Positions 25,014-31,324 of a DNA stretch of 64,000 nucleotides are shown piece after piece. Under the pieces are notes generated by a model. It saw nothing but the letters and a program-made list of their open reading frames with translations. It made no database searches and was not told where the DNA came from. Each line of letters starts with the position of its first letter. The stretch's first letter is position 1. The translations under genes and the position numbers were made by a program. This DNA is from Erysipelotrichaceae bacterium (GTDB taxonomy: Bacteria > Bacillota_I > Bacilli_A > Erysipelotrichales > Erysipelotrichaceae), in NCBI GenBank assembly GCA_030523555.1, contig JAUNIH010000001.1, positions 1 through 64,000 on the forward strand, written 5' to 3'.

Positions 25014-26255
25014 ATGAAAAAACTACTTACTTTATTATTTGCGTTAATGCTGATTGTTTCTCTTGGAGGATGTTCTTCATCATCAGGTGATGGTGAATCT
25101 GCTTCAACAGATGATACTCCAGCTGAAACAGTCTACAAGATCGGTATGGTCAGCATCGGTAACGAAGAAGCTGCCTATGACCGTAACTTCTATATGGCTG
25201 CTGATGCCGCTACTGAAGTTCTTGCCTCTAAAGGTATTACTGTTGAATGGAAATATACATATGATCACCCAGAAGGTGACCCTGTAGCTGAAGATAACAC
25301 AGACTTCGCTGAAGAAGGTTATCTTGTTGTCTTCAACAACTCTTACGGTATGGAACCTGCCATGCTGACAGTTGCTCCTGATTATCCAGATACTTTCTTC
25401 TCTGGTATGACAAACGAAAATTCTCAGAGAGACAATCTTGACAATACAGGTAATGCTTTCCCATCGATCTATGAAGGAAGATATCTGGCTGGTGTTGCGG
25501 CTGGCATGAAACTCAATGAACTGATTGAAAACGGTACAATCACTGAAGATGAAGCATTACTTGGATATGTTGGTGCTTATCCATATGCTGAAGTTAAATC
25601 AGGTTATACTGCATTCTATCTTGGTGCAAAATCTGTATGTCCATCAGCTACCATGATCGTTAAGTTCATCAACTCATGGGGCAATCCAACTGATGAAGCT
25701 GCCTGCGCCAAAGACCTGATTGATAACGGTGCCTGGGTAATCTCTCAGCATTCCGACTCTACTACTCCTGCTACAACCGCTGAAGCTAACGGCAGATTCC
25801 ATGTAGGTTACAACGTTGATATGTCTACTGCTGAACTGGCTCCTAACGCTTCTATCATTTCTACAAGAATTGACTGGACAAACTACTTTGTAACAGTAAT
25901 TGAAACTCTGGTTAACGGTGGTGATAAAGCTACAATTCAGGACTATAAAGGTCATGGCTTAAAAGATGGTGATGTTGTTATGACACCATTAAATGAGAAT
26001 GTTGCTGCTCCTGGTACTGCTGAAGCTATCGCTGCTGCAAAGGCCGGTATTGAAGATGGTTCTGTAAAGGTATTTGATACTTCTACATTTACTGTAGGTG
26101 GTGCTGAAGTTACTTCTGCAATGGCTACAGATACTGATGGTGACTGGGTACCTGATACAAACGAAGCTATCTTTGACGGATGCTTCAATGAATCTTATTT
26201 CAACAGCGCACCATACTTTGCTTTAGACATTGATGGCATTACTTTATTAAACTAA
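25014..26255 (+). CDS. BMP family nucleoside-binding lipoprotein
   Basis: A 413-residue substrate-binding lipoprotein of the BmpA/PnrA (Med) family that delivers purine nucleosides to an ABC importer. Seen: signal peptide KKLLTLLFALMLIVSLGGC with lipobox LGGC (cysteine at residue 21), a Ser/Asp/Thr linker, then the periplasmic-binding fold with KIGMVSIGNEEAAYD near 44 and YEGRYLAGVAAGMKLNE near 156. AAAAGGAG precedes the ATG. It heads the operon ATPase-permease-permease and is controlled by the purine riboswitch; a hairpin after it should keep its level above the other components. Confidence 0.92.
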   Translation: MKKLLTLLFALMLIVSLGGCSSSSGDGESASTDDTPAETVYKIGMVSIGNEEAAYDRNFYMAADAATEVLASKGITVEWKYTYDHPEGDPVAEDNTDFAEEGYLVVFNNSYGMEPAMLTVAPDYPDTFFSGMTNENSQRDNLDNTGNAFPSIYEGRYLAGVAAGMKLNELIENGTITEDEALLGYVGAYPYAEVKSGYTAFYLGAKSVCPSATMIVKFINSWGNPTDEAACAKDLIDNGAWVISQHSDSTTPATTAEANGRFHVGYNVDMSTAELAPNASIISTRIDWTNYFVTVIETLVNGGDKATIQDYKGHGLKDGDVVMTPLNENVAAPGTAEAIAAAKAGIEDGSVKVFDTSTFTVGGAEVTSAMATDTDGDWVPDTNEAIFDGCFNESYFNSAPYFALDIDGITLLN

Positions 26256-26266
26256 TTGAATATTAA

Positions 26267-26297
26267 ACGAGGCCGCGCCTTAGCGGCCCCGTTTTCC
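26267..26297 (+). terminator. intra-operon terminator/processing hairpin
   Basis: A 10-bp GC-rich stem with one mismatch (26267-26276 with 26283-26292), a 6-nt loop and TTTTCCTT. Placed between the binding-protein gene and the ATPase gene, it probably gives partial termination and protects the upstream mRNA, so the lipoprotein is made in excess. Confidence 0.75.
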
Positions 26298-26314
26298 TTG
26301 TATATGGAGGTATT

Positions 26315-27847
26315 ATGGAAAATACTGTACATGCGATAGAATTCAGAAATATCAGTAAACATTTCGGAAGTGTTATTGCGAACAATCACGTTAACTTATA
26401 CGTAGACCATGGTGTAGTCATGGCTATTTTAGGTGAAAACGGTTCTGGTAAGACTTCTCTGATGAATATGGTTGCCGGTATCTATTATCCAGATGAAGGA
26501 GAAATCTTTGTTGAGGGAGAAAAGGTAACGATCAAAACACCTAAGGATGCGTTTAATTATGGTGTAGGTATGATTCATCAACACTTTAAGCTGATAGAAG
26601 TCTTTACAGCTGCTCAGAACATTGTTCTGGGACTCGAAGATGAAAAGATGGATATGAAACTTATCGCTTCCAAAGTAAAAGATATAGCCTCCAAATACGG
26701 TTTTGATATTGATCCAAACAAAAAGATCTATGATATGTCCGTATCGGAAAAACAGACAGTTGAAATAATCAAGGTATTATACCGTGGTGTCGATATTCTT
26801 ATTCTTGATGAACCTACAGCTGTTCTAACACCTCAGGAAACAGAAAAACTCTTCAATGTCTTGCGTTCAATGAGAGAACAGGGTAAGACTGTTATCATCA
26901 TTACCCATAAACTGAATGAAGTTATGGAAATAAGTGATGTTGTAGCAGTTATGAGAAAGGGTGAACACATCAAGACTGTCCGTACCAAAGAGACTAATCC
27001 TGATGCCTTAACAGAGATGATGGTCGGCCATCAGGTAACTTTAGATATCGAAAGAAAAACACCAGTCGATATCAAACCGCGTATTACCGTAGCCGATTTA
27101 TCAGTCAGAGATAATGAAGGTAACTTCAAATTAAAAGATGTCGGTTTTATTGCCTATGGCGGTGAAATACTGGGCATTGCCGGTATTGCAGGTTCTGGAC
27201 AGAAGGAACTTCTGGAATCAATTGCCGGTTTAAGAAGGGTAGCTACAGGCTCTATTATCTATTCTCCTGAAGGAAGATCCACATCCAATCTTGTGGGTAA
27301 AACACCTTTAGAAATAAGAGAAGCAGGTGTTGCCATGGCGTTTGTACCAGAAGATAGATTAGGTATGGGACTTGTCGGTGGAATGGGTATGACCGATAAT
27401 ATGATGTTACGTACATGGAGATCAAATAAAGGTATGTTTGTAGACCGTAAGGAACCTAAGGAACTTGCGGAAGTAATACTTAATGATCTTGAAGTAAAAA
27501 CGCCATCTGTAGAATATCCAGTAAGAAAACTTTCAGGTGGTAATGTACAGAAGGTTCTTGTAGGCAGAGAAATCGCCTCTAATCCAAGTGTACTGATGAG
27601 TGCCTATGCTGTAAGAGGTTTAGATATAAACACATCCTATACAATCTATAATCTTTTATCCGATCAGAAGGATAAGGGTGTAGCTGTTATCTTTGTCGGT
27701 GAAGACCTTGACGTATTACTTCAGCTGTGTGATCGTATCATGGTATTAAATGAAGGCAGAGTTGCCGGTATTGTTGATGCCAGAGTCGCATCCAAAGAAG
27801 AAATCGGTTTACTTATGACTAAAAACATGGAAGAGGGGGTTCATTAA
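26315..27847 (+). CDS. nucleoside ABC transporter, tandem ATP-binding protein
   Basis: A 510-residue protein with two ABC domains, like NupA/YufO and RbsA. First half: Walker A GENGSGKTS near residue 40, a degenerate signature MSVSEKQTVE near 143, Walker B ILILDEPTA near 163. Second half: degenerate loop GIAGSGQKEL near 288 in place of Walker A, a good signature LSGGNVQKV near 407 and a Walker B that reads VLMSAYAVRGLD, without the usual catalytic glutamate. One good site formed across the dimer is typical of this family. ATG follows TGGAGG by 7 nt; the stop overlaps the permease start. Confidence 0.92.
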   Translation: MENTVHAIEFRNISKHFGSVIANNHVNLYVDHGVVMAILGENGSGKTSLMNMVAGIYYPDEGEIFVEGEKVTIKTPKDAFNYGVGMIHQHFKLIEVFTAAQNIVLGLEDEKMDMKLIASKVKDIASKYGFDIDPNKKIYDMSVSEKQTVEIIKVLYRGVDILILDEPTAVLTPQETEKLFNVLRSMREQGKTVIIITHKLNEVMEISDVVAVMRKGEHIKTVRTKETNPDALTEMMVGHQVTLDIERKTPVDIKPRITVADLSVRDNEGNFKLKDVGFIAYGGEILGIAGIAGSGQKELLESIAGLRRVATGSIIYSPEGRSTSNLVGKTPLEIREAGVAMAFVPEDRLGMGLVGGMGMTDNMMLRTWRSNKGMFVDRKEPKELAEVILNDLEVKTPSVEYPVRKLSGGNVQKVLVGREIASNPSVLMSAYAVRGLDINTSYTIYNLLSDQKDKGVAVIFVGEDLDVLLQLCDRIMVLNEGRVAGIVDARVASKEEIGLLMTKNMEEGVH

Positions 27848-28935
27848 TGACTGCAATAAATCATAGAGAAAAAACGCCATTAATCAGAATTTCCAAGCGT
27901 GAAAATATGTCAATTGCGGGAATGCTGGCAGTAAGAATAGGTGCCTTTGTACTGGCTATTGTACTGGGTGGTCTTATCTTTGCGTGTCTTGGTACAAATC
28001 CTATAGAAGCGTATATGCAGATGATAAACGGATCTTTAGGTAAGGCATCAGGTATCAGACAGGTTGTAAAGATCGCTGTACCTTTGCTTACTGTAGCTCT
28101 GGCGCTGGCTCCTTGTTTCAAAATGAAATACTGGAATATCGGTGCTGAAGGTCAGATTACCATCGGTGCTATATGCTGTTCATACTTTGCCTTATACTGG
28201 TATGACAAACTTCCTTCATTTGTATTATTAATAGTTATGGCTATTGCCGCTATCCTGGGTGGTGGTATCTGGGCTTTAATTCCTGCCTTATTCAAGTCAA
28301 GATACAATACCAACGAAACACTGTTCACCTTAATGATGAACTATATCGCCATCGGTATCGCCGCATGGTTATGTGGTGGTCCTTGGGAAGGAAAGCCTGG
28401 TTCACAGATTATTCCGATGTTTAATGAAAAAGCCGTTTTACCTAAAATAGGCGGCGTACATATCGGCTGGATATTCGCTCTGATATTTGTAGTAGTAATG
28501 TTTATCTATATGAACTACACCAAACAGGGTTATGAGATTGCTGTACTTGGTGAATCTGAAAATACAGCCAGATATGCCGGAATGAATGTCAGCAGAATCG
28601 TTTTAAGAACTGTCTTTATATCGGGTGCTCTAAGTGGTTTTGCGGGTTATATGGTAGCTTCTGGAACAGATATGACATTATTCTCCAATGTAGCCAATAA
28701 CGTTGGTTTTACCGCTATTACGGTATGCTGGCTGTCTCAGCTTAATCCTTTTGTGATGGTTATTATCTCTGCCTTAATTGCCATACTTTCAAGAGGTTCA
28801 TCTGTGTTACAGACTCAGTTATCCATACCTAGTACAATCTCAAGTATCATTACAGGCATTATTCTTTTATGTCTGTTAGGATGTGAATTCTTCATCAACT
28901 ACGAAGTAAGTTTCCGTAAGAAAGGAGAAAACTGA
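27847..28935 (+). CDS. nucleoside ABC transporter permease (YufP-like)
   Basis: A 362-residue inner-membrane permease of the branched-chain amino acid/ribose/nucleoside permease superfamily with about nine membrane segments. Typical features seen: GAEGQITIGAICCSYFALYW near residue 100 and GESENTARYAGMNVSRIVL near 238, the cytoplasmic coupling loop. Its start overlaps the ATPase stop (TAATG) and its stop overlaps the next permease start (TGATG), so the components are translated together. Substrate, purine nucleosides, is inferred from the BMP-family partner and the purine riboswitch. Confidence 0.92.
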   Translation: MTAINHREKTPLIRISKRENMSIAGMLAVRIGAFVLAIVLGGLIFACLGTNPIEAYMQMINGSLGKASGIRQVVKIAVPLLTVALALAPCFKMKYWNIGAEGQITIGAICCSYFALYWYDKLPSFVLLIVMAIAAILGGGIWALIPALFKSRYNTNETLFTLMMNYIAIGIAAWLCGGPWEGKPGSQIIPMFNEKAVLPKIGGVHIGWIFALIFVVVMFIYMNYTKQGYEIAVLGESENTARYAGMNVSRIVLRTVFISGALSGFAGYMVASGTDMTLFSNVANNVGFTAITVCWLSQLNPFVMVIISALIAILSRGSSVLQTQLSIPSTISSIITGIILLCLLGCEFFINYEVSFRKKGEN

Positions 28936-29921
28936 TGAATATCAATATAATCGGTTTTATTAAAGCCGCCATTTTAAATGGTGCACCTATCATGTTTGGT
29001 ACATCAGGAGAAATCCTGACGGAAAAATCCGGAAACATGAATCTCGGTGTTGAAGGCCTCATGTATATGGGTGGAGCTTTCGGACTGATCGCTGCCTTCT
29101 TATATGGCAATACGATGGGATCTTCTGCAAACGGATTTGTCTGCATACTTATTGCCTTAGTATCATCATTTGTTGCGGGCGTTCTTGGTGCATTGATATT
29201 CTCATTTCTTACAATTACCTTAAGAGCCAATCAGAATGTTACAGGCCTTGCCTTAACAATATTCGGTACAGCTGTAGGTCAGTTTGCGTGTGAATATTTA
29301 AGAGTTCAGCAGGGTTCATACATCTCTGTATCTACAGAACTTAAAAATGCCTTTATCAATCCGGTAATGCCTGAATTCTTACAGAATATACCATTTATCG
29401 GTGAACTGTTATTCCAGTACAATATCTTTGTATATCTTGGTTTTGTGATTGTTATAGCGATGCATTTATTCATGAACTATTCCAAGAAAGGTTTATACCT
29501 TAGATCTGTAGGAGAATCTCCTGCAGTAGCTGATGCGGCTGGTATTGATGTCGAAAAATACAAATATCTCGCAACTTTGATCGGCGGTGGCATAAGCGCC
29601 ATCGGTGGTATGGTTTCGATTATGACCTTATCAGGATGTGTATGGAGTAAGGAAGGTCTTGCCGGTACAGGCTGGATCTCTGTGGCTCTTGTTATATTCT
29701 GTTTATGGAAACCTTTAAACTCTGTATGGGGTTCAATCCTTTTTGGTGGTTTACTTATTGCCTATATCAGACTTCCTTTACCATTCTTACCTGCACAGAT
29801 CTATAAGATTGTTCCATATATCGTTACAATCATCGTTCTGATTCTTGTATCAATAAGACAGAAACGAGAGAATCAGCCTCCGGCATCTCTTGGTATTCCA
29901 TATTTCAGAGAAGACAGATAA
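28935..29921 (+). CDS. nucleoside ABC transporter permease (YufQ-like)
   Basis: A 328-residue permease, second membrane half of the importer, with about eight membrane segments. Typical features: GAPIMFGTSGEILTEKSG near residue 15, NLGVEGLMYMGGAFG near 36 and the coupling loop VGESPAVADAAGIDVEKYKYL near 196. It is the last gene of the riboswitch-led operon and is followed by a terminator, through which any transcription of the recombinase gene at 29972 would have to pass unless it has its own promoter. Confidence 0.92.
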   Translation: MNINIIGFIKAAILNGAPIMFGTSGEILTEKSGNMNLGVEGLMYMGGAFGLIAAFLYGNTMGSSANGFVCILIALVSSFVAGVLGALIFSFLTITLRANQNVTGLALTIFGTAVGQFACEYLRVQQGSYISVSTELKNAFINPVMPEFLQNIPFIGELLFQYNIFVYLGFVIVIAMHLFMNYSKKGLYLRSVGESPAVADAAGIDVEKYKYLATLIGGGISAIGGMVSIMTLSGCVWSKEGLAGTGWISVALVIFCLWKPLNSVWGSILFGGLLIAYIRLPLPFLPAQIYKIVPYIVTIIVLILVSIRQKRENQPPASLGIPYFREDR

Positions 29922-29931
29922 TATAAAACAG

Positions 29932-29971
29932 AACCTCCTTTATTCCATAATTGAATAGTGGAGGTTTTTTT
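29932..29971 (+). terminator. terminator whose 3' arm carries the recombinase Shine-Dalgarno
   Basis: AACCTCC (29932-29938) pairs with GGAGGTT (29960-29966) and TATTC (29941-29945) pairs with GAATA (29953-29957); seven T follow (29965-29971). The GGAGG in the 3' arm is also the only Shine-Dalgarno for the ATG at 29972, with the T-run as spacer. In the folded state the site is hidden. Confidence 0.8.
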
Positions 29972-30808
29972 ATGCATATCATTATCATTACCCATTGCTC
30001 AATAGATTTATACCGAAAATATCTTTTATCGAAAGAAAAGAGTTTAAATACCATAAATAAATATGTAAAAGATATCATTTATTTTAAAAATTATATTAAT
30101 AATACTTTTATAAACAGAAAACATTTACTGGCATACAAAGAATATTTAAGTAACAGATATCTTCCTTCAACTGTAAACTGTAAGATATCTGCCTTAAACA
30201 GTTATCTACATTTCATGAAAGGGGACAGGCTTAAACTGTCATATATTAAGGTTCAGCATAATTCTTTTATCAGTGAAGACAGATTACTGAATAAAGAAGA
30301 ATACAGAAGACTTCTTATTGCTGCAAAAGAAAGAAACAATATGCGTCTGTACTATCTGATGATGACCATATGTTCTACAGGAATAAGGGTATCCGAATTA
30401 AGATATATAACTAAAGAATCCTTATATGAAGGTAAAGTTCTGATTACTAATAAAGGAAAGTCAAGGACAATACTTATTCCTGATGATTTATGCATAAGAC
30501 TTAAAAAATATGCAGAAAATATATCTGAAGGTCCTATATTCATAACATCTTCAGGAAAACCTTTAAACAGAAGTAATATACACCATGATATGAAGAAACT
30601 GTGCAAAGATGCAAAGGTAGATGAACATAAGGTATTCCCTCATAATCTGAGACATCTTTTTGCCCTAAGCTATTACTCAATAGAAAACAACATTTCTCAT
30701 CTCGCGGATATCCTGGGACATTCTTCTATAGAAACTACAAGAATATACCTGACAACAAGTATTAAAGAACATGAAAATATCCTTTCAAAGATGAAACTGA
30801 TTATATAA
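29972..30808 (+). CDS. tyrosine recombinase (candidate invertase of the adjacent switch)
   Basis: A 278-residue site-specific recombinase of the XerC/XerD/integrase family. Seen: an N-terminal SAM-like core-binding domain (SLNTINKYVKDIIYF near residue 25) and a catalytic domain with all key residues: arginine in STGIRVSELR near 131, lysine in NKGKSR near 158, HNLRH near 219, histidine in LGHSSIETT near 242 and the tyrosine in RIYL directly after. Its stop lies 5 nt before an inverted repeat that bounds the segment 30814-31038. Start: the ATG at 29972 has GGAGG 7 nt upstream; an in-frame TTG at 29951 is unlikely. XerC/D are possible relatives, but size and context favour a dedicated invertase. 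Confidence 0.85.
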   Translation: MHIIIITHCSIDLYRKYLLSKEKSLNTINKYVKDIIYFKNYINNTFINRKHLLAYKEYLSNRYLPSTVNCKISALNSYLHFMKGDRLKLSYIKVQHNSFISEDRLLNKEEYRRLLIAAKERNNMRLYYLMMTICSTGIRVSELRYITKESLYEGKVLITNKGKSRTILIPDDLCIRLKKYAENISEGPIFITSSGKPLNRSNIHHDMKKLCKDAKVDEHKVFPHNLRHLFALSYYSIENNISHLADILGHSSIETTRIYLTTSIKEHENILSKMKLII

Positions 30809-30833
30809 AAAAACACAGAATAGTTATTCTGTG
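30807..30833 (-). terminator. minus-strand terminator formed by the left inverted repeat
   Basis: Read on the minus strand, the palindrome CACAGAATA-N2-TATTCTGTG is followed by seven T (complement of A 30807-30813). It should stop leftward transcription coming from the invertible segment before it enters the recombinase gene antisense. Read on the plus strand no T-run follows. Confidence 0.6.
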
Positions 30834-30836
30834 GTA
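30814..30836 (+). repeat. left inverted repeat (IRL) of the putative switch
   Basis: A 23-nt sequence whose first 20 bases form a near-perfect palindrome (CACAGAATA-GT-TATTCTGTG) followed by GTA. The reverse complement of 31016-31038 matches it at 22 of 23 positions. Inner symmetry of two half-sites around a short centre is what a tyrosine recombinase crossover site looks like. Confidence 0.85.
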
Positions 30837-30862
30837 TCGTAAACGAAGTTATTTTACAACAA

Positions 30863-30890
30863 ATTCTAAATATATAAAATACTACGTCAA
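30863..30890 (-). promoter_or_regulatory. minus-strand promoter inside the invertible segment (P1)
   Basis: On the minus strand TTGACG (plus 30885-30890), a 16-nt spacer and TAGAAT (plus 30863-30868). Five of six bases match in each box. Predicted start near 30856, about 20 nt from the left repeat. Confidence 0.5.
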
Positions 30891-30894
30891 AAAT

Positions 30895-30923
30895 TTTATA
30901 ACACCATTAATTTATAAATGTAA
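30895..30923 (-). promoter_or_regulatory. minus-strand promoter inside the invertible segment (P2)
   Basis: On the minus strand TTACAT (plus 30918-30923), a 17-nt spacer and TATAAA (plus 30895-30900) preceded by TGT (extended -10). Its -35 lies within the tandem repeat at 30915-30934. Confidence 0.45.
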
Positions 30924-30934
30924 CTAAATGTAAC
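30915..30934 (+). repeat. tandem direct repeat of TAAATGTAAC
   Basis: Two perfect adjacent copies of a 10-bp unit, about one helical turn, in the invertible segment and overlapping the -35 of P2. This is the kind of spacing used by an operator or a recombination accessory site; the nearby XRE protein or the recombinase are candidate ligands (inference). Confidence 0.7.
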
Positions 30935-31015
30935 CAAAAATTAAATATTTTTTTATTAAACCCTTCTAACAAAGGCTTTTTTACACTGAAAAAGGCTGTT
31001 TCAGAAGTAAATTCG

Positions 31016-31038
31016 TACTACAGAATAACTATTCTGTG
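31016..31038 (-). repeat. right inverted repeat (IRR) of the putative switch
   Basis: Reverse complement of the left repeat with a single G/A difference at position 20 of 23. On the plus strand the palindrome is followed by GTGAAGAA, with no T-run, so rightward transcripts would pass through it into the XRE gene 28 nt downstream. Confidence 0.85.
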
Positions 31039-31065
31039 GTGAAGAATTTCAAAAAGGTATTTGCA

Positions 31066-31305
31066 ATGACACAGTTTGAAAGAAGTATTGCCAGTATTAT
31101 AAGGGCGGAAAGAAAAAATGCCAGTATGACACAAAAAGATTTTGCTTTTAAACTGAATGTTAATTATCTTACCTATCGTGAGTATGAGAGAGGTAATATT
31201 TCGATGCCGTTACGGATTTTCTTCAAAGCCTGTCTGCTTCTTGAACTGGATCCTACCGAAACAGGAAAGAAAGCTTCAGACATTGCAAAAAACAATAATA
31301 TTTAA
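31066..31305 (+). CDS. small XRE-family regulator
   Basis: A 79-residue DNA-binding protein made of a single helix-turn-helix domain: RAERKNASMTQKDFAFKLNV (recognition region, residues 14-33) then YREYERGNISMPLRIFFKAC. No effector domain. ATG at 31066 has AAAGGT 8 nt upstream; an upstream in-frame GTG at 31036 lies inside the right inverted repeat and is unlikely. It is the first gene after the invertible segment and 19 nt before the large surface-protein gene, so it is probably the leading gene of that operon and may regulate it or the recombinase. Confidence 0.8.
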   Translation: MTQFERSIASIIRAERKNASMTQKDFAFKLNVNYLTYREYERGNISMPLRIFFKACLLLELDPTETGKKASDIAKNNNI

Positions 31306-31324
31306 TGAAAGGAGATGTATATTT

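Larger units (their letters stand above)
30814..31038. mobile_element. putative invertible promoter segment (phase switch)
   Basis: A 225-bp element: two 23-nt inverted repeats enclosing 179 bp of AT-rich DNA with no reading frame. It lies between a tyrosine recombinase gene and a surface-protein operon. The interior holds two minus-strand promoter-like sites (30863-30890 and 30895-30923), a tandem 10-bp repeat and a hairpin near 30974-30995. Inversion would turn the minus-strand promoters toward the XRE gene and surface operon, with about 70 nt of leader. One plus-strand match (TTTACA at 30853, TAAAAT at 30875, 16-nt spacer) also exists, so the OFF call for the present orientation is an inference. 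Confidence 0.75.

Noticed and set aside
26315-27847. Inactivated ATP-binding protein because of degenerate motifs
   Set aside because: One degenerate Walker A and Walker B in the second half is normal for tandem NupA/RbsA-like ATPases.
30853-30880. Plus-strand promoter in the invertible segment as proof of the ON state
   Set aside because: The match (TTTACA-16-TAAAAT) is no better than the minus-strand ones, lacks an extended -10 and lies in very AT-rich DNA; kept only as a caveat.
29972-31038. Integrated mobile element or prophage remnant
   Set aside because: No direct att-like repeats, tRNA target or phage/conjugation genes were seen; the repeats are inverted, short and next to the recombinase gene.
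31157-31324. Extended N-terminus of the large surface protein overlapping the XRE gene
   Set aside because: It overlaps the XRE frame, has no ribosome site, and would bury the signal peptide that starts at 31325.
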